Assembly: GCA_021774335.1 (NCBI GenBank)
Contig: JAJFJD010000001.1
Span: 124,001 to 188,000 of the forward strand
Direction of reading: 5' to 3'
Length of the DNA: 64,000 bases
Source of the DNA: Alphaproteobacteria bacterium
GTDB taxonomy: Bacteria; Pseudomonadota; Alphaproteobacteria; UBA8366
Shown: piece by piece, positions 27,700 through 37,082 of the stretch
Numbering within the stretch: the stretch's first letter is position 1
How the letters are laid out: every line of letters starts with the position of its first letter
Program-made: the position numbers and the translations under genes
Notes under the pieces: model-generated
Databases searched by the model: none
The model's input: the letters and a program-made list of their open reading frames with translations, nothing else
What the model was told of the DNA's origin: nothing

Positions 27700-29190
27700 A
27701 TGACTGACTTATGCGATCTACCAGCCACCACGCTACGGCGCATGATCGGCGATAAACGGATTTCACCGGTCGACCTCCTGGATAGCTGCATCGCCCGGAT
27801 CGATGCCGTGAACCCGACGCTCAACGCCTTCGTGGTCATGTGCCTGGAAGAGGCCCGCCGCGACGCCGCCAAAAAGGCGGATCAGGTCGCGAAAGGCGAA
27901 ACCCTGCCGCCGCTGCACGGGCTGCCGATTGGCATGAAGGAGTCCTATCACCTGAAAGGCATGGCGACGACACAAGGATTCCCACCCTGGAAGGACCGGA
28001 TCGCCGAGCAGGACGACTGCACGACCGCGGCGGTGCGGCGCGCCGGCGGCGTCATCGTCGGCAAGACGAATATCCCCGAACTGCTACAGGGCATGACCAG
28101 CCGGAACCGCTTGTTCGGCCTGACCCGGAATGCCTATGACACGAACGTGTCGTGCCTCGGTTCCTCCGGCGGTTCAGCCGTTGCCGTCTCCGCCTCGATG
28201 GTGCCGCTGGCCAGCGGTTCCGACACCGGGGGCAGCATTCGCGGGCCCGCCGCCGCCAACGGCATTTGCGGCATGCGGCCGTCGCCCGGCGTGGTGCCGC
28301 ATGACGATCATATCCATGCCTTCAATCCGACCAGTATTCGCGGCCCGATGGCACGGACCGTTGCCGACACGCAGCTCTTCCTGGCCAGCATGGTCAGCGG
28401 TGGACCCGATCCCTACGACCACAGCGTCACGCCGGACGATGTTCTGAAGGTGCGGGCGAGCGATCTCAGCAGTCTGCGCGTCGCAGTCTCGACCGACCTC
28501 GGCTTCGTCAACGTCAATGACGATATCCGCGGCGCCTTCGAGGCCAAGATCGAGAGGATCGAAGGCTTGTTCGGATCGGTCACGCGCTGCGATCCGCCGC
28601 TCGGTGAGATCAACCGGGCTTATTGGACGCTGCGGCCGATGAAATTCATTCCGGGACTTGCGGAGATGTACAAGCAGGACCCGCCCAGCGTGACCGAATA
28701 CAAACGCGTGGACCTGCGCCGCGCCTATGCCCAAAGCGTCGAGGACGTCGCCTGGGCCCAGGCGGAGCAGACCCGCATCTTCCGGCGGCTGCAAGATTTC
28801 TACCAGGACTACGACCTGCTGATCGTGCCGGGTCACCAGAACCCGCTGCCGACGATCGCTGAGATCGACGCCCGGGAGAAGGCAATGGCGGAGGAGAACA
28901 ACCGCTTCGGCATCGACGAGTATGACTTCTCGGTCGACGAAGGCCGGGCCACGATCAATGGATCGTTCACGTTGACCGGCGCCCCCGTCGTGACGATGAC
29001 CGCCGGGCGCGGTCCGACCGGGATGCCGTTCGGCCTAAATCTGGTCGGGGCGTACAAAAGCGACCTGGACGTCCTGTCCTTCGGCTTGGCGCTGGAACAG
29101 ATGACGGCCGACGATGCGGAATTCGGACGGGTCTTGCCGGACCTGGTAGCGCTTGAAGCCATGTCCGCAGCGGAAGCCGCTGCCGAGTAA
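27700..29190 (+). CDS. Amidase signature family hydrolase
   Basis: This is a cytoplasmic amidase of 496 residues with the Ser-cisSer-Lys triad: Lys80 in GLPIGMKE, Ser155 in GSSGGSAVA and Ser179 in SDTGGSIRGPAA. The spacings (75 and 24) match those of the family. The ATG at 27700 follows AAGGAG by seven bases. An upstream in-frame start at 27637 is not supported. The substrate cannot be read from sequence. A nitrile hydratase operon about 27 kb away would supply amides, but linkage is speculative. Confidence 0.93.
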   Translation: MTDLCDLPATTLRRMIGDKRISPVDLLDSCIARIDAVNPTLNAFVVMCLEEARRDAAKKADQVAKGETLPPLHGLPIGMKESYHLKGMATTQGFPPWKDRIAEQDDCTTAAVRRAGGVIVGKTNIPELLQGMTSRNRLFGLTRNAYDTNVSCLGSSGGSAVAVSASMVPLASGSDTGGSIRGPAAANGICGMRPSPGVVPHDDHIHAFNPTSIRGPMARTVADTQLFLASMVSGGPDPYDHSVTPDDVLKVRASDLSSLRVAVSTDLGFVNVNDDIRGAFEAKIERIEGLFGSVTRCDPPLGEINRAYWTLRPMKFIPGLAEMYKQDPPSVTEYKRVDLRRAYAQSVEDVAWAQAEQTRIFRRLQDFYQDYDLLIVPGHQNPLPTIAEIDAREKAMAEENNRFGIDEYDFSVDEGRATINGSFTLTGAPVVTMTAGRGPTGMPFGLNLVGAYKSDLDVLSFGLALEQMTADDAEFGRVLPDLVALEAMSAAEAAAE

Positions 29191-29196
29191 CTCGCC

Positions 29197-30336
29197 CTAA
29201 CCGTCAATCAGGGCGAGGGCCATGCGGTTGAAGGCGTCGGCGGTTTCGACGAACGCGGCGCGCCGGTCGGCGAGGCGTTGCGGCAACCCGTCATCGTCGA
29301 GCACGCGATCGATCAGCGCGCGAATGTCGTCGGCCCCACAGCCGTCCGGATAGCGCCGCACGTCGATCAACGAATTCGGCTCGCCGATTTCTTCCAGAAA
29401 GAAGCGATTCTTGTTGTGGCTGCCGATGCCGATCACGCGGGCGCCGACGCCGAAGGGAATGATGTTGGCGTGACCGCGCATGCCGATCACCAAATCGCAT
29501 TGCCGGTAGATGTCGGCCAGAAACGGCACCTGATACAGCGACGGCGGGTAGATATGCGCCATCTCCCGCTCGAGGTCGATCAACGATGCGCCCAGCACCT
29601 CCTCGAAGACGGTCCGCGCGTGCCGGTCGATTTCCATGAGATGCGGCACCCAGAGCACCCGGCCGCCGCCACGCGCCGCCAGAACGTCACGCAATGCTTC
29701 GGCCAAGGACCGGGCAACCGCCGCCGCCGTCTCCTCCGGATCGCCGGGCCAGCGTTGTTCGACCCTGTCGCCGGCCCAGTTCACGCCGATCGTCACACCG
29801 CCATCGTTCGACCCGGGCAAGGCGATCGGGCTGGGTTCCACGAACATGCCGGAGTCCGGCAATACCGGCATCGCCACGCCATCCAAGCCGCGCCGGATCA
29901 GTTCGGCGCGCGTCCCTTCGTTCCGTGTCGAGAACAGCGCCGCGGTTTCCTGTGTGCGGCGCAGATGCCCATCCATTTGCGGCCGGAACCCCGACCGGTC
30001 ATAGGCGAACTGATTGAAGCCGATGCCGTGCACGACGAGCGGTATGTCGACACGCGCCAGATCGTCCGCCGCGATGTTGAACTGCCAACCGGAATGGCTG
30101 TCGTCTTCCGGCCGGTTGAAGACCATGCCGCCGCCGCCGACCAACAACAGATCGGCCTCGGCGTTCATGCGGTCGATCAGCGCCGGGTGGAACCATGTCT
30201 GTTGGCAATCGACAGGCACGAAGATCAAGGGCTGGGCTGCGACACGGCGCAGCATGTGTTGCAATCCGGCCTGGATGGCGAAGTCGCCGTAGTTGCGGTT
30301 CCATCCGCCGACATGCCAAATCGTCTTCGACGCCAT
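29197..30336 (-). CDS. Polysaccharide pyruvyl transferase family protein
   Basis: This 379-residue protein has the family plan of a GT-B-like pyruvyltransferase (CsaB/WcaK group). The N-terminal WHVGGWNRNYGDFAIQAGL and the LLVGGGGMVF loop near residue 65 are followed by the C-terminal CDLVIGMRGHANIIPFGVG and IGIGSHNKNRFFLEEIG. It probably adds a ketal-pyruvate or related group to a surface sugar. It is convergent with the amidase and divergent from the hydroxylase-NeuA-NeuB cassette, so it likely acts on the same glycan. Confidence 0.85.
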   Translation of the reverse strand: MASKTIWHVGGWNRNYGDFAIQAGLQHMLRRVAAQPLIFVPVDCQQTWFHPALIDRMNAEADLLLVGGGGMVFNRPEDDSHSGWQFNIAADDLARVDIPLVVHGIGFNQFAYDRSGFRPQMDGHLRRTQETAALFSTRNEGTRAELIRRGLDGVAMPVLPDSGMFVEPSPIALPGSNDGGVTIGVNWAGDRVEQRWPGDPEETAAAVARSLAEALRDVLAARGGGRVLWVPHLMEIDRHARTVFEEVLGASLIDLEREMAHIYPPSLYQVPFLADIYRQCDLVIGMRGHANIIPFGVGARVIGIGSHNKNRFFLEEIGEPNSLIDVRRYPDGCGADDIRALIDRVLDDDGLPQRLADRRAAFVETADAFNRMALALIDG

Positions 30337-30458
30337 TACAATTCTTTCATCGTTCCGTTACTTTAATATACAAACATTCAACGCGATGCCCTAATATTCG
30401 TAAAGACTGGCGAAATACTCGCCAATTGACATTCGAACCGGACGAGCCGCGCACAGCC

Positions 30459-31187
30459 ATGGATGACTTTACCCCCATTTCCGAAGACTCCCGCAAACAG
30501 GATCCCGCCATCGACCGCATTGTTGGCGGGTTGGTCGACGGCAGCATCGGCATCATGCCGTTGTTCGATTGCGACCCGGCGCTGTATCAAGCGCTCTGCG
30601 ACGAGGCGCGCGCCCTAGCCGACGCCGAGTTCGGCCAGAATGTCGATGAGCGGCACGGCACCTATCAATATGTGAAGGCGCAAAGCCCCGAGTGGCACAT
30701 TGAGTCCGGCCTGGTCCGGCAGTACAGCCTGTACAATTCCAAAGACGACTATCTCTACGTTACCGACGATCACCATTGGAGCGTGGCCGACCGGCATTTC
30801 CACCGTGACCTGAAGGCGGTTCCGCAATTCTTCAAACGGTATTTCGGGCAATCGGACCTGCAGAATTTTCGCATGCAGACCATCGCGGCCGGCGGCGGGC
30901 TCGGCCAGCATAAGGAACTCATCCTCGGCATCCCGAAGCGCGAGGAGCATTACAAGCTGCGCTTCCACCTGCCGATCGTCACCAATGACTCCGTCCAGTT
31001 CATCATGGACGACGTCCGCTACCGGATGGCGCCGGGTACGGTCTACATCTTCAATCAGGGCCGCATGCATGGCGTCGAGAACGAGGAAGGACGGCTGCGC
31101 ATCCATCTTGTCTGGGACTGTTATCTCAACCGGCACATCCTGATGAACATTCTGAAGCCCGCGGTCGACACCCGCGACGCGGCGTAA
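30459..31187 (+). CDS. Aspartyl/asparaginyl beta-hydroxylase-like oxygenase
   Basis: This 242-residue protein belongs to the Fe(II)/2-oxoglutarate-type Asp_Arg_Hydrox cupin family. The C-terminal half reads LRFHLPIVTNDSVQF, then MAPGTVYIFNQGRMHGVENE and RIHLVWDC. The His residues in RFHLP and RMHGV are probable metal ligands, and the Arg in LRIHL would bind the co-substrate. It is seven bases upstream of the NeuA-like gene, in an apparent four-gene operon with NeuA- and NeuB-like enzymes. A hydroxylation of the sugar, its carrier or a target protein is inferred. The start is the ATG at 30459. Confidence 0.8.
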   Translation: MDDFTPISEDSRKQDPAIDRIVGGLVDGSIGIMPLFDCDPALYQALCDEARALADAEFGQNVDERHGTYQYVKAQSPEWHIESGLVRQYSLYNSKDDYLYVTDDHHWSVADRHFHRDLKAVPQFFKRYFGQSDLQNFRMQTIAAGGGLGQHKELILGIPKREEHYKLRFHLPIVTNDSVQFIMDDVRYRMAPGTVYIFNQGRMHGVENEEGRLRIHLVWDCYLNRHILMNILKPAVDTRDAA

Positions 31188-31194
31188 GGACATC

Positions 31195-31881
31195 GTGGCG
31201 GCGCGGGTCCTTGGAGTCATTCCGGCGAAGGCGCGGTCCCGCCGTGCGCCGGGCAAGAACATGCGCCCAATCGCCGGCAAACTGCTGATCGATCACACCT
31301 TCGACGCGGCGAAAGCCGCCCGCTCGCTGACCACCGTTTGCCTGACTTCGGAAGACCCGGAGATTCTCGCGCACGCAAAACAGGCCGGACTGGAAACCGT
31401 CACCCGCGATCCGGAAATGAGCGGCGACGCCGTTCACGCCTCGGTGCCGATCATCGCGGCGCTGGAAGCACTCGGCGGCGCGGACGCCTTCGACTATTGC
31501 GTCATGCTGCTGCCGACTTTTCCCCTGCGTACTGCCGCCACGATTGATGCGGTGGTCGCCCGCGCGGTCGACGCCGCCGACAATGTGCTCAGCGTCAGCG
31601 CGCTGGGCAAGACCATTCATCACCTGCGAACGGTCACGGATAGCGGCCGGGTCCGGCATATCACCGAAGAAAAACTCACCAATTTTCAGTCGCAGGATGC
31701 CCCGCCGCTCCATACGCTGAACGGAATCTGTTACTGCGCGCCGTCTGGCCCGTTGCTGCGCGAGCGGAGTTTTCACTACGGCGATCCAATCGGGTATGTC
31801 ACGGACCACATCGAAGCGTGGGACATCGACACCGAGGACGACATGCGGTTCGCCGAATTCCTGCTCAAGGCGCGCATGTGA
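31195..31881 (+). CDS. Acylneuraminate cytidylyltransferase family protein (CMP-nonulosonate synthetase)
   Basis: This 228-residue protein has the nucleotidyltransferase opening GVIPAKARSRRAPGKNMRPI (residues 6-25). Other family marks are CLTSEDPEIL, LLPTFPLRT and an NGICYCAPSG stretch near residue 180, as in NeuA/PseF/LegF enzymes that activate nonulosonic acids as CMP-sugars. The start is GTG. Its stop overlaps the next gene's GTG start (ATGTGAG). With the NeuB-like gene two genes later, synthesis and activation of a sialic-acid-like sugar is the most likely function. Confidence 0.85.
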   Translation: MAARVLGVIPAKARSRRAPGKNMRPIAGKLLIDHTFDAAKAARSLTTVCLTSEDPEILAHAKQAGLETVTRDPEMSGDAVHASVPIIAALEALGGADAFDYCVMLLPTFPLRTAATIDAVVARAVDAADNVLSVSALGKTIHHLRTVTDSGRVRHITEEKLTNFQSQDAPPLHTLNGICYCAPSGPLLRERSFHYGDPIGYVTDHIEAWDIDTEDDMRFAEFLLKARM

Positions 31882-32798
31882 GCGCCACCTGTCCGGTCTG
31901 CGAAACGCAATCGGGCGATTTTCCCGTTATCCACGCGGCCGTGCGCGACGCAAGCGACGCTTATGAACCGAGCGCCTTACAATGCAGCGCATGCAGCGCC
32001 GTCTTTCTCTGGCCGCACATGGACGCGGCGGCGCAACAGGCGTTCTACGACAGCAACGCCCAACTGCTGAACACTCATGGCGACGACTTCGACTGGAACG
32101 ACTATACCCGCCGCACCCGGACCGATGTCATGCGCCGGGTTGCGTTCATGACGCCCCATCTATCGACGGACCACCGGCTGCTTGAGACCGGCTGCGGCTA
32201 CGGGTTTTTCTTGTCGGAAATCTGCGGCAAGGTCGATACGGCAATTGGGATCGAACCGGGCTCGGCGCGCCAGGCTTTCGCGAAAGACGAATTGCGGCTC
32301 GACGTGCGGTCGCCGCCGCTGTCCACGGCCGGCATCCCCCCGGCCAGCATCAATGTCGCCTGCGCCTTCCAAGTATTGGAGCATATCGACCGTCCGGTCC
32401 CCTTCCTCTCCGAAATTCGCGACGTATTGCGGCCCGATGGCCTATTGATCGTCGAAGTGCCGAACTTCGCCGACCTGTATGTCCGGCTATCAGCCTCCTA
32501 TCGGGCTTTTCACTTCCAATCCGCCCATCTTGTCTACTTCACGCCAGCCACGTTGCAGCGCGTCGTGGAGGCCAGCGGCTTCACCGTCGAGTCGCTAATC
32601 GGGGTGCAACGCTATGCCTTCGGAAATGCGCTGCATTGGCTGACAAAAGGACGCCCACAGCTTAAACGCCCGTCCCGCAACGTAGAATCCGGTCTCGCCC
32701 GCGTGGCCGACCGGTTGTACCGGCGCTGCTTGGAATCGACACGCCGTTCCGACACATTGATCTGCATCGCACGCAACGCGCGGACGGCAGCGGATTAA
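31878..32798 (+). CDS. Zinc-finger class I SAM-dependent methyltransferase
   Basis: This 306-residue protein starts at a GTG that overlaps the previous stop by four bases. An N-terminal zinc ribbon with two CxxC pairs (CPVC at residues 5-8 and CSAC near 37-40) precedes a Rossmann methyltransferase domain (about 85-240) with LLETGCGYGFFLSEI and AFQVLEHIDRPVPFL. Such zinc-ribbon methyltransferases often modify sugars (NDP-hexose C-methyltransferase group). Position inside the NeuA-NeuB cassette suggests O- or C-methylation of the nonulosonate or its precursor. Confidence 0.87.
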   Translation: MSATCPVCETQSGDFPVIHAAVRDASDAYEPSALQCSACSAVFLWPHMDAAAQQAFYDSNAQLLNTHGDDFDWNDYTRRTRTDVMRRVAFMTPHLSTDHRLLETGCGYGFFLSEICGKVDTAIGIEPGSARQAFAKDELRLDVRSPPLSTAGIPPASINVACAFQVLEHIDRPVPFLSEIRDVLRPDGLLIVEVPNFADLYVRLSASYRAFHFQSAHLVYFTPATLQRVVEASGFTVESLIGVQRYAFGNALHWLTKGRPQLKRPSRNVESGLARVADRLYRRCLESTRRSDTLICIARNARTAAD

Positions 32799-32800
32799 CT

Positions 32801-33700
32801 ATGAATTATGCAAGCCATATCGATCTGGAAACCCTGATCGGCGGCCCGGTCCCCCTGGCACGGCACGTCACGGTCATCGGCGAGATCGGCATCAACCACA
32901 ACGGCGACCTCGCCATAACGAAGAAGCTCATCGAACTCGCAAAGCAGAGCGGCTGCGACGCGGTAAAGTTTCAGAAACGCACCGTCGACACCGTCTATTC
33001 GCCGGAAGTTTTGGCCGGGTCGCGCGAGAGCCCCTGGGGAACGACCCAGCGCGAGCAAAAGGAAGGGCTGGAATTCGGACGCGCCGAATACGACGTGATC
33101 GACCGCTATTGCCGCGAGATGGATATCCAATGGTCGGCATCGGCCTGGGATATCGAAAGCCTCGAATTCCTCAAACCCTACGATCTACCGTTCAACAAGG
33201 TCGCGTCGGCGATGCTGACGCATGTTCCCTTCCTCGAAGCGGTCGCCGCGGACGGAAAACTCACCTACATCTCGACGGGCATGAGCCGGTATCGGGATAT
33301 CGACCGCGCGGTGACGGTGTTCCGCGCTGCGGAATGTCCGTTCGTGCTGATGCATTGCGTCGCGGAGTATCCGGCCCCGGTCGACCACCTCAACATGCAG
33401 ATGGTGCACAAACTGGCGCAGCGCTTCCAGTGCCCGGTCGGATATAGCGGCCACGAGGTTAGCATCACCCCGAGCATTATGGCGGTCATGCTGGGCGCGG
33501 TCGCCATCGAACGGCATATCACGCTCGACCGGGCGATGTATGGCAGCGACCAGGCCGCCTCGCTGGAACGTCGCGGTTTGGAACTGCTGGTGCAGTACAT
33601 CCGCACGATCCCCGACGCGTGGGGCGACGGCGAGAAACGCGTCCTGCCCGGCGAGCAGGAAGCCGCCGAGAAACTTCGTTATTGGGATGCCGCCGACTAA
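32801..33700 (+). CDS. N-acetylneuraminate synthase family protein (NeuB-like, no SAF domain)
   Basis: NeuB enzymes condense phosphoenolpyruvate with an N-acetylated hexose to make a nine-carbon nonulosonic acid. The 299-residue protein has the barrel landmarks GEIGINHNGDLAI (residues 27-39), DAVKFQKRT, ASAWDIESLEFL, ISTGMS and VGYSGHEVSI, and ends soon after. The C-terminal antifreeze-like SAF domain present in standard NeuB (about 345 residues) is absent. It starts two bases after the methyltransferase gene and closes the operon. Confidence 0.88.
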   Translation: MNYASHIDLETLIGGPVPLARHVTVIGEIGINHNGDLAITKKLIELAKQSGCDAVKFQKRTVDTVYSPEVLAGSRESPWGTTQREQKEGLEFGRAEYDVIDRYCREMDIQWSASAWDIESLEFLKPYDLPFNKVASAMLTHVPFLEAVAADGKLTYISTGMSRYRDIDRAVTVFRAAECPFVLMHCVAEYPAPVDHLNMQMVHKLAQRFQCPVGYSGHEVSITPSIMAVMLGAVAIERHITLDRAMYGSDQAASLERRGLELLVQYIRTIPDAWGDGEKRVLPGEQEAAEKLRYWDAAD

Positions 33701-33722
33701 GGCCGGCCCATAGGTCCGCCCG

Positions 33723-36098
33723 TCAGCTCAAATCTCCAACGATCCCGTCGGGCAAGTCTGCCTCGCCCGCGAAGACCGCGAATATCCCGCCGAACTGGGC
33801 CATACCTTCCGCGCTCAGGACGCGTGGCATCGGCCATTCGTCCAGAATGCTTGCCCAAAATTGCTGATAGGACCATGGGAATGGCTTTGGCGTTTGGGTC
33901 ATGTAGAGATCGGCGAACACCCAGGCGAGGTCGATCTCATACTGCATCAACTCGGTAGCGTCCGGATCCTCAAAGGCGTCCCGAATCATGCCGAAATATT
34001 CTTCCGGCGTAGAGGCCTCACGGGTAAACCCGTAACCGCCATAGAGCGGCCGCGCCGGCGTCACGGCCTGGATGCCCATCATCGTCATCTCCAGCCCCAG
34101 TGTGCCGGTGTAATAGAGGCCAAGCTGCGTGGCATCCAGCAAACGGTAGCTGGACAGAGGATCGCGCGATTCGACGATCCGGATATTGTCCGGCAGGTCT
34201 GGCCATCGGTCCATTAGGATTTCCCCGATGTATTCCTCGGATCGCACCTGCTCCGCCGGATGGATGCGGACCACGAGCTGCCACTCCGGGCGATCGGCGA
34301 AAAACCCGGCAGTCTGCAGCACCCAATCCTGAACCGAGTCGAAGACCACCTCGCGATCCAACGCCGACGTGTCCCAGGTCAAATTTGGGAACAAGGCAGC
34401 GACTGGCTTGTTCGGGTCGAGTCCGAGTTCGGTAATCAAGTCACGTGCGGGAGTCTCCAGCGTGAACCGTCCCCGTGGCCGCCGCGACGTATCCGAGACC
34501 GCATCCTTGCCGGACAGCCACGCCGCCGCCCGTTGCCGGCGTTCCTCGGTCAATTGATGCGGCGCGGCGTCGGCCCATATCCGGGTCATATCGAGATCGC
34601 CATGGCAGCGGTTGATCGCCAGCACGAAATCGCCGCGGCGATGGGCACTCTGTTCCCATTCGACAACGGTGACGCCGGCCGCACGCGCCGCATGAAACGC
34701 CGCGCCGTATTCCATCACCCCGCCGTTGAACAGGACCAGCCGATCGACCGCATGGTCCGCCAGATACGTCGCCACACGCCGCATCGCGTCGAGATTCTTC
34801 AGCAATCGGTTTCGCTTGTGCGATTTGTTCGGCTCCGCGCTCACGTCGATCGACGTATCGCGATACTGGTTCCGCAGATCGATATAGGCCAACCGGTCCG
34901 CCGCCGCCTCGAAATCCGGGGAGGATGGCGCGAGGTCGATCTTGCGCAGATCGATCAACCGCAATCCGTCCGGCAGGCCGCAAACCGCAAACCGCTCCAT
35001 CTCTGACGCCAGCAGCACTTCATCCCAATTCTCATAAATCGGTTCGGGATCGCAATTGCGCTGGAACTCCAGGCTCGGCATCCAGATCAGATCGACCCGA
35101 TGGCCGCGCGCCAACAAGACACAGGCCAAAGCGAAGAACATCTGGATGTGATGCGCATTGAATGCAGGGATGGCGATGTATCGCTGTGCCGACGCATCCA
35201 GCGCGCATTGATTTTCTTCAACGTCGACAAGCCAACGCCGCGCGTGGCGCAGGAAATCCCACCGCGTGATGGGGACGGCGGCAGGCGGCAGCTTCGTGCC
35301 GCGGAATTCTGCCACGGCATCGCAAATCCCCGCGATGTCCGGCGCACAGCAGGCGGCGACTTCGCCCAGCCGCGACCTTTCCTCGGGGGATGGTGTCCGG
35401 CGCGCACGCCAGGCTTCTTCGAGATGATAAACCGCACCGCCAAGGGCACCTTGCCGTTCCCGCAGTCCGGCCATATCGGCATGGCACTGTCCAAACGCCT
35501 GCGCCACCGTCTCGAACGTGCGGCGCAATCCGTCCACGGCGTTGGCCTGTTCCGACCAGTCGGCAAGCACACGCAACGCATCCCCATAGAAGCGCTCGGC
35601 GGTGTCGAACTCGCCGGCGGCGACGTGATATCCGGCAACCTGCGAGACGGCATGGGTATAGATCAGGACAGCTTGCGACCAGGCAAGCCGATATTCGTCG
35701 CGCTCGTAGAGAGGAATGTCGCGCGCCTCGTCGGCGATGCGCGCGTAGGTCGCCGCCGCATCCCGCTGCGCCAGCGGGATTAGGTTCCGGCGGGCCGCCG
35801 CCGCCGCATCGGGCCGTGACACGATATCGTAGAGTTCCGCCAGCCGGTTGCGTGCCGCCAGCGCAACTTGATCCGTATGATCCAATGCGACGGCCGCCTC
35901 GAAATTTCGGATGGCGTCGTCCGGATACCCTTCGGTGTCACAAATCTCGGCCGCCGCCAGGAGAGGCGCCGCCGCGTCCGGTGCTTCCGCGATAAGGTCA
36001 CGGCACATCGCCAGCGCCTCGGTCGCCGCACCGGCACGCCGAAGTTTCTCGACCAACATCATTTGGTCGTCTACAGACCCCAGGACTTGACCCCCCAT
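33723..36098 (-). CDS. TPR protein with capsule-biosynthesis-type glycosyltransferase domain
   Basis: This 791-residue protein has TPR-like helices at the N-terminus (residues 10-230, for example LRRAGAATEALAMCRDLIAE and AIRNFEAAVALDHTDQVALA). The C-terminal half (about 300-780) has the spacing of capsule polysaccharide/glycerophosphotransferase-like GT-B enzymes, with PVAALFPNLTWDTSA, LVVRIHPAEQVRSEEYI and QLGLYYTGTLGLEMTMMGIQ. It is convergent with the NeuB-like gene and probably belongs to the same surface-glycan locus. Family assignment is by motif and moderate. Confidence 0.65.
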   Translation of the reverse strand: MGGQVLGSVDDQMMLVEKLRRAGAATEALAMCRDLIAEAPDAAAPLLAAAEICDTEGYPDDAIRNFEAAVALDHTDQVALAARNRLAELYDIVSRPDAAAAARRNLIPLAQRDAAATYARIADEARDIPLYERDEYRLAWSQAVLIYTHAVSQVAGYHVAAGEFDTAERFYGDALRVLADWSEQANAVDGLRRTFETVAQAFGQCHADMAGLRERQGALGGAVYHLEEAWRARRTPSPEERSRLGEVAACCAPDIAGICDAVAEFRGTKLPPAAVPITRWDFLRHARRWLVDVEENQCALDASAQRYIAIPAFNAHHIQMFFALACVLLARGHRVDLIWMPSLEFQRNCDPEPIYENWDEVLLASEMERFAVCGLPDGLRLIDLRKIDLAPSSPDFEAAADRLAYIDLRNQYRDTSIDVSAEPNKSHKRNRLLKNLDAMRRVATYLADHAVDRLVLFNGGVMEYGAAFHAARAAGVTVVEWEQSAHRRGDFVLAINRCHGDLDMTRIWADAAPHQLTEERRQRAAAWLSGKDAVSDTSRRPRGRFTLETPARDLITELGLDPNKPVAALFPNLTWDTSALDREVVFDSVQDWVLQTAGFFADRPEWQLVVRIHPAEQVRSEEYIGEILMDRWPDLPDNIRIVESRDPLSSYRLLDATQLGLYYTGTLGLEMTMMGIQAVTPARPLYGGYGFTREASTPEEYFGMIRDAFEDPDATELMQYEIDLAWVFADLYMTQTPKPFPWSYQQFWASILDEWPMPRVLSAEGMAQFGGIFAVFAGEADLPDGIVGDLS

Positions 36099-36212
36099 CC
36101 CCTCTTCACCGCAGAATACCGAAACGGCCCGTCTTTAGTATTATGGATGAAGACGCATCTCAACCGTCGGCGGTTTCAGCCGGTTCCCATTAGCAACAAG
36201 AATTCAGGAATA

Positions 36213-37079
36213 ATGCAAAACGAACTCGAAGACGCGCTCGAAAACGCCCTCGGCAAACAGGAAGTCACCCACGACGAAGTATCCGCGCCGCTTGCCCGCC
36301 GACTCGCCGCAACGCTCGATCAAACCGGCGACGGCCTGGAGAACGGTGCGCCGCTGCCCGACGGCTGGTACGTCATCCTGTTTACCCCGACCGCGCCAAC
36401 GAACGTGCTTGAGAAAGACGGGCATGCCCGCGCTAGCGACTTCCTGCCGAAACTTCCCCTGCCCCGCCGAATGTTCGCCGGCCGCAAGGTCTATTTCGAG
36501 CAGCCGTTGGAGATCGGCGCAAAGGTCGAGCGCGTCTCGACGATTTCCAAGGGCGAAATCAAGGAAGGCCGCTCCGGAATGCTCGCCTTCCTGACGATTA
36601 CCCATGACATGAATACGGCGGCCGGCCTATGCGTGCGGGAGGAACAGACCCTGGTCTATCGTGCCGAGGCGACCGACGCGGCAAAGCCATCGGGTCCGCC
36701 GAAGCAAGCCCCACAAGCCCCCACCGACTGCCCTTGGACCGACAGTGCCACGCCGACACCGGCCACGTTGCTGCGCTATTCGGCCGTCACCTTCAACGCG
36801 CATCGCATTCATTACGACGAGAGCTACGCGCGCGAGGAGGAAGGCTACCCGGAGCGCATCGTGAACGGCGGCCTGACCGCGATTCTGCTGATCGAGATGG
36901 CCCGCCGGAACCGACCGGGACCGCTCAAGGAATTCGGAGTCACCAACCGGCGCGCGCTCTACGTCAACCGGCCGATCGCCTTGCTGGGCATGCCGGAAGG
37001 CGACACGGCCGCGCGCCTGTGGGCGGCGGACGACAGCGGCGCGATCGCGTCGGAAGCCACCCTGACCTGGAAGGCCTGA
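36213..37079 (+). CDS. MaoC/FAS1-like acyl-CoA hydratase (mesaconyl/itaconyl-CoA hydratase type)
   Basis: This 288-residue double-hotdog protein has an N-terminal FAS1-dehydratase-like hotdog (about 20-145, with LPLPRRMFAGRKVYFEQPL) and a C-terminal MaoC-like part (about 175-280) with LRYSAVTFNAHRIHYDESYA. In that stretch the N-A-H-R-I-H-Y-D sequence carries the catalytic His. The ATG at 36213 follows AGGA by five bases. It is four bases upstream of the class III CoA-transferase, the arrangement seen for C4-dicarboxyl-CoA hydratases and their CoA-transferases. Substrate is inferred. Confidence 0.85.
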   Translation: MQNELEDALENALGKQEVTHDEVSAPLARRLAATLDQTGDGLENGAPLPDGWYVILFTPTAPTNVLEKDGHARASDFLPKLPLPRRMFAGRKVYFEQPLEIGAKVERVSTISKGEIKEGRSGMLAFLTITHDMNTAAGLCVREEQTLVYRAEATDAAKPSGPPKQAPQAPTDCPWTDSATPTPATLLRYSAVTFNAHRIHYDESYAREEEGYPERIVNGGLTAILLIEMARRNRPGPLKEFGVTNRRALYVNRPIALLGMPEGDTAARLWAADDSGAIASEATLTWKA

Positions 37080-37082
37080 TCC

